This document shows, piece after piece, positions 1 to 9,160 of a stretch of DNA of 62,424 bases; the stretch's first letter is position 1; each line of letters starts with the position of its first letter. The position numbers were made by a program, and so were the translations under genes. The notes below the pieces were generated by a model, which ran no database searches, was not told the origin of the DNA, and worked only from the letters and a program-made list of their open reading frames with translations. Source of the DNA: an uncultured Cytophagales bacterium (GTDB lineage Bacteria > Bacteroidota > Bacteroidia > Cytophagales > Thermonemataceae); contig CALEMF010000057.1 in the NCBI GenBank assembly GCA_937911505.1, positions 1 to 62,424 on the forward strand. The letters run 5' to 3'.

Positions 1-92
1 ACTCGCTTTTCGATTCGGTAGCACCTTTTTATTACTAGCAACTTGAGTTAATTAGGAATATTAGAGGAGAGAATTAAAATAAGGGAGACACT

Positions 93-848
93 ATGGATGT
101 GAAAGCCCATTGGAGATCACTAGCAAGAGGAGCGCACCTTTCGCAACGGCAAGAAGCCTGGGCAATGGTAACAGATAGTCCGACGCAGTACCAAGAAGAA
201 CTCATGATATGGTTTTGTGTTGCGCAGGAGGCCTCCTTTAGAAGGCAAGCACAACAGCTCCTTTTATCTTCACAGTGGAACTGGCTGGAAGAAGTAATAG
301 GGGCAAAAGAGAAAATTTTTGGGATGTTGCCTACCAATATCATTCCTGTTCACTATCAAGAAAATCCCTCTATTCATAGTTGGCTAGCCTTAGCTACCTC
401 CAAAGATGACAAAAGCCGAGAGCTGGCCTTTGAGCTTGCTAAGGGGCTCATCACAGAGCTAGTAGATCTACTTGTTGTATGGATGCGCCATACGCCTAAC
501 TTTTATAAGCAACAGCAACTCTACACGCTATTAGAAGGTACTACCGCACTGAGATTATACGAGCATCGCAAGAAGAACGATATCCCTACTTTTCCTACCG
601 AAGAAACTATAGGCTTTTACTATTTTTTAAAGGCACAGGATCAAAATAATCGCTACAGCTTCAAAGATAAAATGTTACAAAAGGCCGTTTTGGCAGTATG
701 GATGCAACGGAAACAGAAGCCAGAGCGCTTTAAGTTAGAACTTATCAAGCATTTTAAAGACCTTTCCAGCTATTCTTTGGCGGTCTCTAGGGATGAGGTA
801 TTCGAAAAAATATATGACTACTTGACCTTTTTAGAAACAAAGAAATAA
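93..848 (+). CDS. Hypothetical protein, first of a tandem paralogous pair
   Basis: I do not recognise this 251-residue family. It has no signal peptide or membrane segment, so it is probably cytoplasmic. It is mostly helical by eye and rich in Trp, Leu and Gln. It aligns along its length with the next gene: both open with a K-x-x-W...AR motif, then REEAW/RQEAW, a WFC motif, a block of the form LATS-D-----LAFELAK, a QQQLY motif, and a P-T/S-E/K-E-x-x-GFYYF motif near residue 170. An AGGGAGA-like Shine-Dalgarno sits just before the ATG at 93, which supports this start. Only 92 bases lie upstream in the window, so an operon partner on the left cannot be excluded. Function unknown; the helical repeat look could suit a scaffold or an inhibitor, but that is a guess. 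Confidence 0.75.
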   Translation: MDVKAHWRSLARGAHLSQRQEAWAMVTDSPTQYQEELMIWFCVAQEASFRRQAQQLLLSSQWNWLEEVIGAKEKIFGMLPTNIIPVHYQENPSIHSWLALATSKDDKSRELAFELAKGLITELVDLLVVWMRHTPNFYKQQQLYTLLEGTTALRLYEHRKKNDIPTFPTEETIGFYYFLKAQDQNNRYSFKDKMLQKAVLAVWMQRKQKPERFKLELIKHFKDLSSYSLAVSRDEVFEKIYDYLTFLETKK

Positions 849-889
849 ATTTCGAACCTTAGCCATAAAACGATTACGATAAGAAGACT

Positions 890-1648
890 TTGCAAAATGA
901 CCTAAAAATACAATGGAAGAAAACAGCACGATCGAAAGTAGCCTATCGACGAGAGGAGGCTTGGCAAACTGCTTTAGAAGACCCTGATACTTATCATAAC
1001 GAGCTATTACTTTGGTTTTGTACTGCCTCTAATAACCTATTTAGATGGAGACTCTATGAGGTGCTTCCTTCAGCAACCAAGCAATGGATACAAAAAATAA
1101 TGAGCCCTTCCTTACAGGGACTAAGCTTATTTCCTAGCTCGTCGCTTCCCCAATATGTACAAAAGGGGGCAGCGGTGCAAAATTGGTTAAAGCTGGCTAC
1201 TTCTACAGATGAGGTAAACCGACAACTTGCTTTTGAGCTTGCGAAGCAAATGAGAGAAAAACTACAAGAAATATTATGGGTATGGCTCTTACATATGAAA
1301 AATACCGATCCGCAACAACAACTATATGAGACCGTAAAGCCTTATAAAGAAGCCAAAATGTATAGAAAGTACTACAAAACAACGCCTTTTCCCTCAAAAG
1401 AAGAAGTAGGCTTTTACTATTTTACCGCAGGCAAAGATGAAGCCCTTACGGAAGCTATTTTACGAACATTGCTTCTCAAAAAGCAAAGCCCGCTTACCCA
1501 CGAGCTTTTCACATTTTTTTACTACACCGATTTGAAAAGAATACGTTTTGGTCAAGAAGAATCCTTAGACGTAGGAGTATATTTTACGAACCTGAAAAAT
1601 GCTTTCAATAAAGCGCTCAAAAAAAGAAAACGTAACCACTATTTTTAA
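890..1648 (+). CDS. Hypothetical protein, second of a tandem paralogous pair
   Basis: This 252-residue protein is paralogous to the gene just upstream, 41 bases away. Shared landmarks are the early KxxW...AR segment, REEAW, WFCTA, LATSTDEVNRQLAFELAK, QQQLY and EEVGFYYF. No signal peptide or membrane helix is visible. The start is a TTG at 890, chosen because similarity to the paralog begins within the first few codons and the next in-frame Met is about 70 residues in; AAGAAG before it may act as a ribosome site. An ATG at 897 is out of frame. The C-terminus is very basic (KKRKRN). The pair looks like a local duplication followed by divergence. Function unknown. Confidence 0.7.
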   Translation: MQNDLKIQWKKTARSKVAYRREEAWQTALEDPDTYHNELLLWFCTASNNLFRWRLYEVLPSATKQWIQKIMSPSLQGLSLFPSSSLPQYVQKGAAVQNWLKLATSTDEVNRQLAFELAKQMREKLQEILWVWLLHMKNTDPQQQLYETVKPYKEAKMYRKYYKTTPFPSKEEVGFYYFTAGKDEALTEAILRTLLLKKQSPLTHELFTFFYYTDLKRIRFGQEESLDVGVYFTNLKNAFNKALKKRKRNHYF

Positions 1649-1811
1649 TGAAGTCGCTGAGACTTTATGTTTTTGGGAACCGAAACGAAGTGTAGCTCAA
1701 AGTTGAAAAGTCTTCAAAGGCAAAAACCTTGAGTAATAAGGTAAAGTAAATTGTTCTCCCCGTCAGTTGTCAGGTAAGAGGAAGGTCACTACGTCACAAA
1801 AAGAAAAATCT

Positions 1812-3056
1812 ATGAGAAAGCGTTGGATACTTTGGGTAATATTATGGGGTGTGAGTAGTGGGCTTTACGCCCAAACTAAAATCACGAAGCAAGCACTGTT
1901 GGAAGCAATGCGCCGAGGGAGTGTATATACCACGCAAGTGCTCTTGGATGAACAAGGCAAGGCAAAAGGAGACTACGACTTATTACAAGCTACGTGGACC
2001 GACTATGAAGCCATGTGGCATACAGGGCAGTTGATAGGTGGTTTACTGGCCGTATACGAAGTTACAAAGGAACCTACGCTTTTAGAAAAGGCACGTCAAG
2101 CCGGTGACTGGTGGATTGCCCAACAAATGCAATCGCCCGCTAAAATGAAAGGTATGCTCAGAGCTGTACACGGCGCTAGTGTAGGCGATTATATCAATGT
2201 TACTACCATCACAGACGGTACACCGCCCATTTTCCAACTAGCGAACGTCACTAAAGATAAGCGCTATGCACGTGTATGTCAAGAGGCAGGCGACTGGCTT
2301 TTGACCCATACTTACATAGAAGAAGAAGGGCTTTTTTACAACATTATTGATCCTACCACCGGTGAAGTATGGAAAGATAAGAGCCCACATGCCCAGCATC
2401 AAAAAGAGGAAGTGACCCTGAAAATGGTCGCTAGACCCAATGTAGAGGGTTATTTATTCAAAGATTTATACGCCTTTACGGGGAAGAAACGCTATAAAGA
2501 AGTCTTCCTCAATCAGTGTGAAACACTACTGAAAACACAACACGAGAATGGATTTTGGATGGACTTTGAGCCTAATAACCCTGAGACAGGTTATGTACAT
2601 CCTCGCTTTAATATTTGGAATGCAGAGGCTTTGGTAGAGACTTATACACTCACAAAGGAAAAAAAATACTTGGAAGCTGCCACCAAAACAGCCAAAGGCA
2701 TGCAAAAGTTAATGCAAAAAAATGGTGTCATCTACTATAAGAGTTATACTAACGGCAAACACAAAACAAATTCTGCTACCGCTTCTGCCACCGCTTTCTC
2801 AGGGTTGCTTTGGCTTCGTTTGAAAAAACTTGGTGACAATACCTTCGATGAAGATATTACGAAAGCGGCGCAGTGGCTTTTAGCAAATCAATTTCCCTCC
2901 AATCACCCAGATAAAAACCTCGCTGGCGGCTTTATTGACTTGCGATTAAGACAGAAAAAAGGCAAAAGTAGCATTGTATTCAGAGACATTGCCACCGCTT
3001 TTGCCTTACGCTTTTTAGCTGCTTACTATCAAGAAATGCCTATTACCAACGACTAA
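1812..3056 (+). CDS. Secreted possible (alpha/alpha)6-barrel glycosidase or lyase of the uronate locus
   Basis: This is a 414-residue exported protein. The ATG at 1812 begins a clean signal peptide (MRKRW, hydrophobic core, cleavage after GLYA); an upstream TTG at 1767 would put 15 extra polar residues before it and is unlikely. The mature part alternates helical pairs with aromatic-rich loops (GDWWI, GDWLL, GFWMDF, NIWNAEALVETYTL), the look of six-hairpin glycosidases such as unsaturated uronyl hydrolases (GH88/GH105) or alpha-barrel polysaccharide lyases. I could not fix the family or its catalytic pair. It lies 16 bases before a GntP permease and uxaA, so a role in releasing uronic acids from pectin-like glycans is inferred from position. 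Confidence 0.5.
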   Translation: MRKRWILWVILWGVSSGLYAQTKITKQALLEAMRRGSVYTTQVLLDEQGKAKGDYDLLQATWTDYEAMWHTGQLIGGLLAVYEVTKEPTLLEKARQAGDWWIAQQMQSPAKMKGMLRAVHGASVGDYINVTTITDGTPPIFQLANVTKDKRYARVCQEAGDWLLTHTYIEEEGLFYNIIDPTTGEVWKDKSPHAQHQKEEVTLKMVARPNVEGYLFKDLYAFTGKKRYKEVFLNQCETLLKTQHENGFWMDFEPNNPETGYVHPRFNIWNAEALVETYTLTKEKKYLEAATKTAKGMQKLMQKNGVIYYKSYTNGKHKTNSATASATAFSGLLWLRLKKLGDNTFDEDITKAAQWLLANQFPSNHPDKNLAGGFIDLRLRQKKGKSSIVFRDIATAFALRFLAAYYQEMPITND

Positions 3057-3072
3057 TCCTTTTACAGTATTG

Positions 3073-4401
3073 ATGTCTTCCTACTATTCACTCTTCGTAC
3101 TAGGGTTGAGTATCTTCCTCATCGTATTATTGACCGCCCGTTTTCGAATCAATGCTTTCTTTGCCTTGTTGATAGTGACTCTGCTAACAGGATTTCTCAT
3201 AGGGGCTTCTCCTATGGAGGTTGTTCAAATTATGAAGAGTAGTTTGGGAAATACCTTAGGAAAAATTGGACTGGTCATTTTACTAGGGATGCTACTAGGA
3301 ACCATACTGGAAAAAACGAAAGCCACCTTAAGTATTGCTTATTACATCTTACGCAGAACGGGCGTGAAACAAGTGCCCTTAGCGATAGCCTTGGTGGGTT
3401 TTTTAGTAGGACTACCTATTTTTTGCGATGCTGCTTTCGTAGTACTCAGTAGCCTTAACAAAAGCGTAGTACAGCGCGCCAAGCTCTCAATGCCGATGAT
3501 GGCAACTATTTTAGGAAGTGCTTTGTATGCGGTACATTGTTTGGTTCCTCCTCATCCGGGTATATTGGCCGCCACAGAGCAAATGCAGCTCTCCTTAGGG
3601 GCTGTACTAATAGGAGGTGTTTTACTGGCTATTCCTACGGTATTCGTTGCTTTTTTGTGGGCAAGGCGCTTTGCTAACGGACAAACCGCTCCCACCATTT
3701 TAGCAGCCACTACAGAAACAGAAAAAACGCCCTCAATTATTCAAGCGATTATCCCTATTCTGGTGCCCATTTTACTGATTGCTATGCAAGTATTTGTTCC
3801 CTTGTGGCTCACACCAGCATCAGAAAGCGCCTGGTGGACGCAAGGTCTACTATTTTTGGGAGAGCCTTTCGTAGCCCTGCTAGTGGGGGTATTACTTGCG
3901 CTGCTCTTGTTAGTATGCCCACCTTACCAAGCCTTCAATAGTTGGCTCAGTGAAAGCTTATCGAAAGCAGGGGTTATTCTGGCGATCATCGCGGCAGGAG
4001 GGATGTTCGGCGCGATGCTAGAAGCTGCTAATATTGGTAAATCGCTCGGAAGTTGGCTCAAACCCTTAAATTTAGGCGTATTTTTCCCTTTTTTGGTGGC
4101 CGCTGTTTTAAAAACAGCACAAGGAAGTAGTACGGTAGCAGTGATCACAGCAGCTTCTTTGTGTTATGCTTTGCTACCCGATTTGGGACTTGCTTCTGAG
4201 ATGGGACGTATACTTGCTGTATTGGCAATGGGTGCAGGTTCTATGACGGTTTCGCACACCAATGATTCCTATTTTTGGGTGGTAGCACAATTTTCGGAGC
4301 TGGAGGCACGCACCACGTTTCGAAGTTTTAGTATGGCTACCTTATTGATGGGATTTTTTGCACAAACTGTAGTGTTTTTAAGCACTTTTTTCGTCTTGTA
4401 A
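3073..4401 (+). CDS. GntP-family gluconate/organic acid:H+ symporter
   Basis: An inner-membrane permease of about 442 residues with some 12-14 hydrophobic segments. Family signatures are strong: GLPIFCDAAFVVL near residue 116, the LVPPHPG motif near 160, QGSSTVAV near 350 and GAGSMTVSHTNDSYFW near 390. GntP proteins import gluconate, idonate or related sugar acids with protons. ATG 3073 is preferred over the adjacent TTG at 3070. It sits 16 bases after the secreted hydrolase and 9 bases before uxaA, so it is clearly in their operon. The likely cargo is a hexuronate, hexonate or ketodeoxy acid from pectin breakdown; the exact substrate cannot be read from sequence. Confidence 0.88.
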   Translation: MSSYYSLFVLGLSIFLIVLLTARFRINAFFALLIVTLLTGFLIGASPMEVVQIMKSSLGNTLGKIGLVILLGMLLGTILEKTKATLSIAYYILRRTGVKQVPLAIALVGFLVGLPIFCDAAFVVLSSLNKSVVQRAKLSMPMMATILGSALYAVHCLVPPHPGILAATEQMQLSLGAVLIGGVLLAIPTVFVAFLWARRFANGQTAPTILAATTETEKTPSIIQAIIPILVPILLIAMQVFVPLWLTPASESAWWTQGLLFLGEPFVALLVGVLLALLLLVCPPYQAFNSWLSESLSKAGVILAIIAAGGMFGAMLEAANIGKSLGSWLKPLNLGVFFPFLVAAVLKTAQGSSTVAVITAASLCYALLPDLGLASEMGRILAVLAMGAGSMTVSHTNDSYFWVVAQFSELEARTTFRSFSMATLLMGFFAQTVVFLSTFFVL

Positions 4402-4410
4402 ACAAAGATT

Positions 4411-6069
4411 ATGGGTATGCAGACAACCGTTTTACAAATTCATCCTGATGATAACGTTCTAGTCGCTTTACAAGACTTAGAAAAAGACTATACTATTCAG
4501 TTTGGAGAAGAGCAGATTACCTTACCTTTTTCCGTACCACAAAAACATAAGTTTACGATAAAAGTAATTCCCGAAGGAGAAACAATTAAAATGTATGGGG
4601 TAGCGGTGGGAAAGGCAACCCAGCGCATTCCAAAAGGAGGCGTAATTACCACGGATAATACCCACCATCAAACAGAAGACTATACCACCACCATTCAGCC
4701 GTATACTTGGGAACCCCCAGATACAAGTCGTTTTGAAGGAAAAACGTTTATGGGCTATCACCGTACTGACGGGAAGGTGGGAACGGCCAACATCTGGTTG
4801 GTCATTCCGCTAGTTTTTTGTGAAAATCGAAATATAGAAACCCTTAAAGAAATTTTACTAGAGAAATTAGGGTACGCGCCTCAGCGTAATCTGGGGATTA
4901 ACCTAGAGGCACTTATTCGTAAGAAGCAACAACAAGCTAGTACAGAAGAGATTTTAGCAACAGACATTTTGGTAGAAGAGTCCTCTTCTACCTCTTCACG
5001 TATTTTTGAGAACATAGATGGGATTAAATTCCTCACCCACGAAGGCGGTTGTGGAGGCACGCGACAAGACGCCGAAGTGCTCTGTAAACTTTTAGCAGGT
5101 TACATCACCCATCCCAATGTAGCAGGTGCCACGATACTGAGCTTAGGTTGCCAAAATGCCCAGATACCCATGCTACAAGGGTACATTGAAGCTTTTTCGC
5201 CTCAATTTGATAAACCATTATTCTATTTGGAGCAGCAACAAAGCCGCTCCGAACCCGCCTTTATAGCAGAAGCCGTCAAAAAGACTTTTGTAGGCCTCAT
5301 GCAAGCTAATACTGTACACAGAAAACCTGCACCGCTATCTAAGCTGAGCTTAGGACTCAAATGTGGAGGATCAGATGGCTTCTCTGGGATTTCGGCGAAT
5401 CCTGCTTTAGGGTATGCGGCTGATTTATTAGTAGCGCTAGGCGGTACAGCTTTGCTGGCAGAGTTTCCAGAGCTGAACGGGGTAGAACAAGCCTTGATAC
5501 ACCGCTGCCTGCATCAAGAAGATGCCGATAAGTTTGCCCGACTGATGAAGACCTACGCAGCTAAAGCAGAAGCCGTAGGAAGCAGCTTTGCTTTTAATCC
5601 CTCGCCGGGAAATATCAAAGATGGTCTGATTACCGATGCCATGAAGTCAGCAGGCGCGGCCAAAAAAGGAGGGACTTCTCCGATTGTACGGGTATTAGAT
5701 TATGCTGAGCAAACCGACATAACGGGTTTACACCTGCTCTGTACGCCGGGTAATGATGTAGAAGCTACCACAGGACTAGCGGGGTCAGGCGCACAAGTCA
5801 TTGTATTTACGACAGGCTTAGGAACGCCTACGGGAAATCCTATCGCCCAAGTCTTAAAATTTTCTACCAATCAGTCGCTCTATAAGCGTATGAGAGACAT
5901 ACTCGATAGCAGTGCAGGCACTATTATTACTGGCGAAGATACCATCGCCAGCAAGGGAGAAGAACTATTGGAACTCATTATTGAAACGGCTAGTGGGCAT
6001 TACCTTCCTAAAGCAGTGCAGCTAGGCCAAGATGACTTTATCCCTTGGAAGAGAGACATTTCTTTATAA
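4411..6069 (+). CDS. uxaA: Altronate dehydratase
   Basis: This 552-residue protein fuses an N-terminal SAF-type domain (about residues 1-90) to the large UxaA/GarD dehydratase domain. Diagnostic segments are GYHRTDGKVGTANIWLVIP, THEGGCGGTRQDAE, LKCGGSDGFSGISANPALG and FTTGLGTPTGNP. It dehydrates D-altronate to 2-keto-3-deoxygluconate in the cytoplasm, the third step of galacturonate catabolism. ATG 4411 or ATG 4417 could be used; both keep the SAF domain. It is the last gene of a run with the GntP permease and the secreted hydrolase, and the other pathway genes (uxaC, uxaB, kdgK) follow within 9 kb. GarD-type galactarate dehydratase is a related alternative, but the pathway context favours UxaA. 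Confidence 0.92.
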   Translation: MGMQTTVLQIHPDDNVLVALQDLEKDYTIQFGEEQITLPFSVPQKHKFTIKVIPEGETIKMYGVAVGKATQRIPKGGVITTDNTHHQTEDYTTTIQPYTWEPPDTSRFEGKTFMGYHRTDGKVGTANIWLVIPLVFCENRNIETLKEILLEKLGYAPQRNLGINLEALIRKKQQQASTEEILATDILVEESSSTSSRIFENIDGIKFLTHEGGCGGTRQDAEVLCKLLAGYITHPNVAGATILSLGCQNAQIPMLQGYIEAFSPQFDKPLFYLEQQQSRSEPAFIAEAVKKTFVGLMQANTVHRKPAPLSKLSLGLKCGGSDGFSGISANPALGYAADLLVALGGTALLAEFPELNGVEQALIHRCLHQEDADKFARLMKTYAAKAEAVGSSFAFNPSPGNIKDGLITDAMKSAGAAKKGGTSPIVRVLDYAEQTDITGLHLLCTPGNDVEATTGLAGSGAQVIVFTTGLGTPTGNPIAQVLKFSTNQSLYKRMRDILDSSAGTIITGEDTIASKGEELLELIIETASGHYLPKAVQLGQDDFIPWKRDISL

Positions 6070-6119
6070 ACGCAATACATTACTTTAGAGAATGCTTAGT
6101 TTTATTAACTGTCTGTTTT

Positions 6120-6258
6120 TAAGATTGATATAGGCGCGTTGGCTTGAAAATCCAGCGGGGAGGCGGGCTGGTTTGTGGGTGGAAGCTTTGGATTTTCTTG
6201 ATTTTTTGGTTCGTTTTTCATCAAGGAAAAATGAACGAAAGGTAGATTGAAGAATAAA
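6120..6258. repeat. GC-richer intergenic element with inverted repeat, possible dispersed repeat
   Basis: The spacer between uxaA and the GH2 gene contains a stretch unlike its AT-rich surroundings, with GGCGCGTTGGCTTG and a G-rich run at 6156-6185. It ends in a potential hairpin in which TTCGTT (6210-6215) can pair with AACGAA (6234-6239). From memory, similar non-coding elements recur between genes in Cytophagales genomes, but I see only one copy in this window. A 38-codon reverse ORF inside it is not convincing. Confidence 0.3.
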
Positions 6259-6315
6259 TGGTAAAAATTTCGTTAAGTGTTAACTATACAGAATTTAATT
6301 TTTAAACATGCTCTT

Positions 6316-8982
6316 ATGCAAAAGCTCATTTTACTTCTTATAGTGGTTTGTTCCATTTCTTTCGTACAAGCACAAACCTTACAGCTTGGTGGCTTGCAGG
6401 GTGATAAGACGATTTTACTTACGCCCTCAGGGAAAACAAATAAAGAAATCGCCTCGCAATCGATTCAAAAAGTAAGCTACTTTGGGTTTAAAGCGCTCGA
6501 AGAGGAGCGGTATCCTTTCCAATTTGAACCGCAGATGCCCAAAGAATGGGACTATCTAGCCGCTATGAATGTGCCTGTAAAGGGAGAAAAAATTAATTTT
6601 TTCTACTACGAGTCTTGGGTAGGTACCAAGGTGCGTTGTAAAACCTCAGGGCGTTTGAGAAGCTTTCAAAACGATGTCACTGCGCAAGTAAAGTCTAACG
6701 TATACCATATCGCTTTGCAGCGTGAGTTTGGGGCAGAAAACGAAACGTTTATGATTTTGGTCAGTCCTAAAAAACAGACTGTTATTGTGGAGCTTCCTAA
6801 AGAGGTATATGGCACTAACCGACGGCTCACCTACGAAATGGAGGAATGGGAAGCGAAGTTCGTACATATCATTGTACCTCCCGAGGAATACACAGTAGTT
6901 ACTTGGCAAGAGCATTCAGAAGTACGCAGCCAAACCACCCTAAAAACGGGTTGGAAATTTCACCTAGGAGACGTAGCAGGTGCTGAAAAGCCTTCTTTTA
7001 AGGAGACCAGGGATTGGAAGGACGTACAAGTACCGCATACGTGGAATGATATGCAGAATATGTTTGATGTGCGCAATATACGAGACACGATTGATGTGAC
7101 AGAAATGTTTGAGCGAAATGTGGGTTGGTACCGGAAAACCTTTACCGTACCCGCTGACTGGAAGGAGAAATACATAAGAGTTAACTTTTTAGCGGCCAAT
7201 CAAGTGGCGGAAGTATGGCTCAACGGGCAATACCTTGGTAAGCACGTAGGGGGCTATACCGATTTTCATTTCGGCATCAATGATCATACATTTTTTGATA
7301 AACCCAATCTCTTGGCGGTAAAAGTAGACAACCGATTCGATTATGATATTCCTCCACATACCGCTGATTATAACTTTCAAGGCGGTATTTATAGAGAGGT
7401 AGAACTTGCTGCTTGGCATCCCGTCTTCGTAAAAGATATACACATTACTACGCCAAAAGTGAGTGCCCAAAAAGCCGACGTGTCGGTGGTCACTACCCTG
7501 CGCAACACCTCTTCAGCAACCCAAAACCTACAACTTGTAGTGAATGTAATTAACCCTTACAATGAGATTGCAGCCACGCGTATTAAAAAAGTGAGTGTTC
7601 CCAAAGGTGAAAAGGTGAAGTTTACGCAGGAGGTGAAAGATTTTGAGCATCCATTACTTTGGGGTCCTAAAACGCCTTTTCAATACCGTATTGTTGCTAC
7701 ACTTTATGATCCAGCAGGGCAGGTAATTGATGAGAAATCGGCAGCTTTTGGCTTTCGGTTTTATGAATTTACTGCCGACAGAGGTTTCTTCTTGAATGGA
7801 CAGCCTTTAAAGCTTCAAGGCGTCAATGTACACCAAGATACCTACGGAAAAGGTTGGGCGATGGATAGCAGCGATAAACGTCGCGATTATCTTTTAATGA
7901 AGAAAATGGGTGTCAACCTAGTGCGCATGTCGCATTATCCGCATCATCCTTATGAATTTTATTTGTGTGATAGTTTGGGGATGATCGTATATCCTGAAAT
8001 ACCCGTAGTGAATACGGTAGGACAACAAGCTTTTGTAGACAACGCTGTGAAAATGATGGAAGAGATGATTCTAAGAGACAAAAACCATCCAAGCATTCTA
8101 ATGTGGGGCGTGGGGAATGAATATTATCGTGAAACGTTTACAGAAAGTGTGGTGGAGTGGGCCTTGAAGTGTACACAAGCCGTAGCCAAAAAAGCGAAAG
8201 AACTCGACCCGTATCGACCCACGATTCAAGCCCAAAATGATTTGGTAGATGAACGTATTATGCAATATACAGATATTCAAGGAAGAAACCGTTACTTTGG
8301 CTGGTATTCGGCCGCCGACGTATATGCAGGATATACTACTTTTGATGGCTTTGGTAAATTGATGGATAAAGAGCGGAAGATGCATCCAAAGTGGAAAGTG
8401 TTAGTAACGGAATACGGAGCCGAAGGAAAATACGGCTTTCACGTAAACAATCCACAACGATTTGATCACTCTGAAACCTATCAGTTGCTCTTTCATAAGT
8501 CGTACTGGGAATATATTGCTACTAACGATTGGGTATTGGGAGGCACGATTTGGAATATGTTCGATTTTACAAGTTGGGCCAAAATTGGTAACATCCCTCA
8601 TATCAACCAAAAAGGGATGTGTACCTACGACCGCAAACCGAAATCCATTTACTACTATTACCAAAGCCAGTGGACTGATGAACCGATGGTGTATATCAAC
8701 TCTCATACGTGTATACATCGAAGTGGCGTGAAAGGGGAAAAACAGCCACTGGAGGTTTTCAGCAACTGTGAAGAAGTAGAGCTTTTTCTAGATGGCGTTT
8801 CTTTAGGCAAAAAAGCAAAAGCGAAAGAATACCGTTGGGCAGCCACACTAACTGAAGGTCCTCATGAGTTAAAAGCCGTGGCGCATCATCAGGGCAATAC
8901 ACTCACCACCCAAATGACCATTTATTACCACTATGAAAATCCTTCTGAAACGGAAGCCATTGAAGGGAAAGACAGTGATTAA
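6316..8982 (+). CDS. Secreted GH2 beta-galactosidase/beta-glucuronidase-like enzyme
   Basis: An exported 888-residue glycoside hydrolase family 2 enzyme. ATG 6316 starts a good signal peptide ending in VQAQ; the GTG at 6277 would add 13 residues ahead of it. About residues 20-205 form an extra N-terminal region I do not recognise. The GH2 sugar-binding jelly roll follows (VPHTWND; GWYRKTF; VWLNGQYLG; GGIYREVEL), then the Ig-like domain and TIM barrel. The acid/base Glu is in WGVGNEYY (about E602) and the nucleophile in LVTEYGAEG (about E699), both intact. GH2 members remove beta-linked galactose, glucuronate or mannose. Position between uxaA and uxaC suggests trimming of galactan or glucuronate side chains of pectin; substrate is inferred only. 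Confidence 0.85.
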   Translation: MQKLILLLIVVCSISFVQAQTLQLGGLQGDKTILLTPSGKTNKEIASQSIQKVSYFGFKALEEERYPFQFEPQMPKEWDYLAAMNVPVKGEKINFFYYESWVGTKVRCKTSGRLRSFQNDVTAQVKSNVYHIALQREFGAENETFMILVSPKKQTVIVELPKEVYGTNRRLTYEMEEWEAKFVHIIVPPEEYTVVTWQEHSEVRSQTTLKTGWKFHLGDVAGAEKPSFKETRDWKDVQVPHTWNDMQNMFDVRNIRDTIDVTEMFERNVGWYRKTFTVPADWKEKYIRVNFLAANQVAEVWLNGQYLGKHVGGYTDFHFGINDHTFFDKPNLLAVKVDNRFDYDIPPHTADYNFQGGIYREVELAAWHPVFVKDIHITTPKVSAQKADVSVVTTLRNTSSATQNLQLVVNVINPYNEIAATRIKKVSVPKGEKVKFTQEVKDFEHPLLWGPKTPFQYRIVATLYDPAGQVIDEKSAAFGFRFYEFTADRGFFLNGQPLKLQGVNVHQDTYGKGWAMDSSDKRRDYLLMKKMGVNLVRMSHYPHHPYEFYLCDSLGMIVYPEIPVVNTVGQQAFVDNAVKMMEEMILRDKNHPSILMWGVGNEYYRETFTESVVEWALKCTQAVAKKAKELDPYRPTIQAQNDLVDERIMQYTDIQGRNRYFGWYSAADVYAGYTTFDGFGKLMDKERKMHPKWKVLVTEYGAEGKYGFHVNNPQRFDHSETYQLLFHKSYWEYIATNDWVLGGTIWNMFDFTSWAKIGNIPHINQKGMCTYDRKPKSIYYYYQSQWTDEPMVYINSHTCIHRSGVKGEKQPLEVFSNCEEVELFLDGVSLGKKAKAKEYRWAATLTEGPHELKAVAHHQGNTLTTQMTIYYHYENPSETEAIEGKDSD

Positions 8983-9160
8983 TAGCACCTGCTCACTTTG
9001 TAAATACTGAGGAAACTTTGTCGAAGGCTTCTCATAGCTGTGTTATGTACACTTCCTAAAAAGAAGTCCTATCGAAGAAGAGAGCAGTAAACCAAAATAT
9101 CCTATCCAACATAAGGGGAGGCAAGCGACTTTTGCGTCTCTTTAAGAAAAGTATGACCAT

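Noticed and set aside
1649..1766. Spacer with AAGTTGAAAAGTCTTCAAAG, considered as an operator.
   Set aside because: The symmetry is weak and no related copy was found next to other genes of the locus.
1767..1811. TTG start giving 15 extra residues to the secreted hydrolase.
   Set aside because: The extra residues are polar and precede a complete signal peptide; ATG 1812 fits better.
6105..6221. A 38-codon reverse-strand ORF in the spacer between uxaA and the GH2 gene.
   Set aside because: No promoter or ribosome site, low-complexity Pro/Asn content, and it lies inside a likely repeat element.
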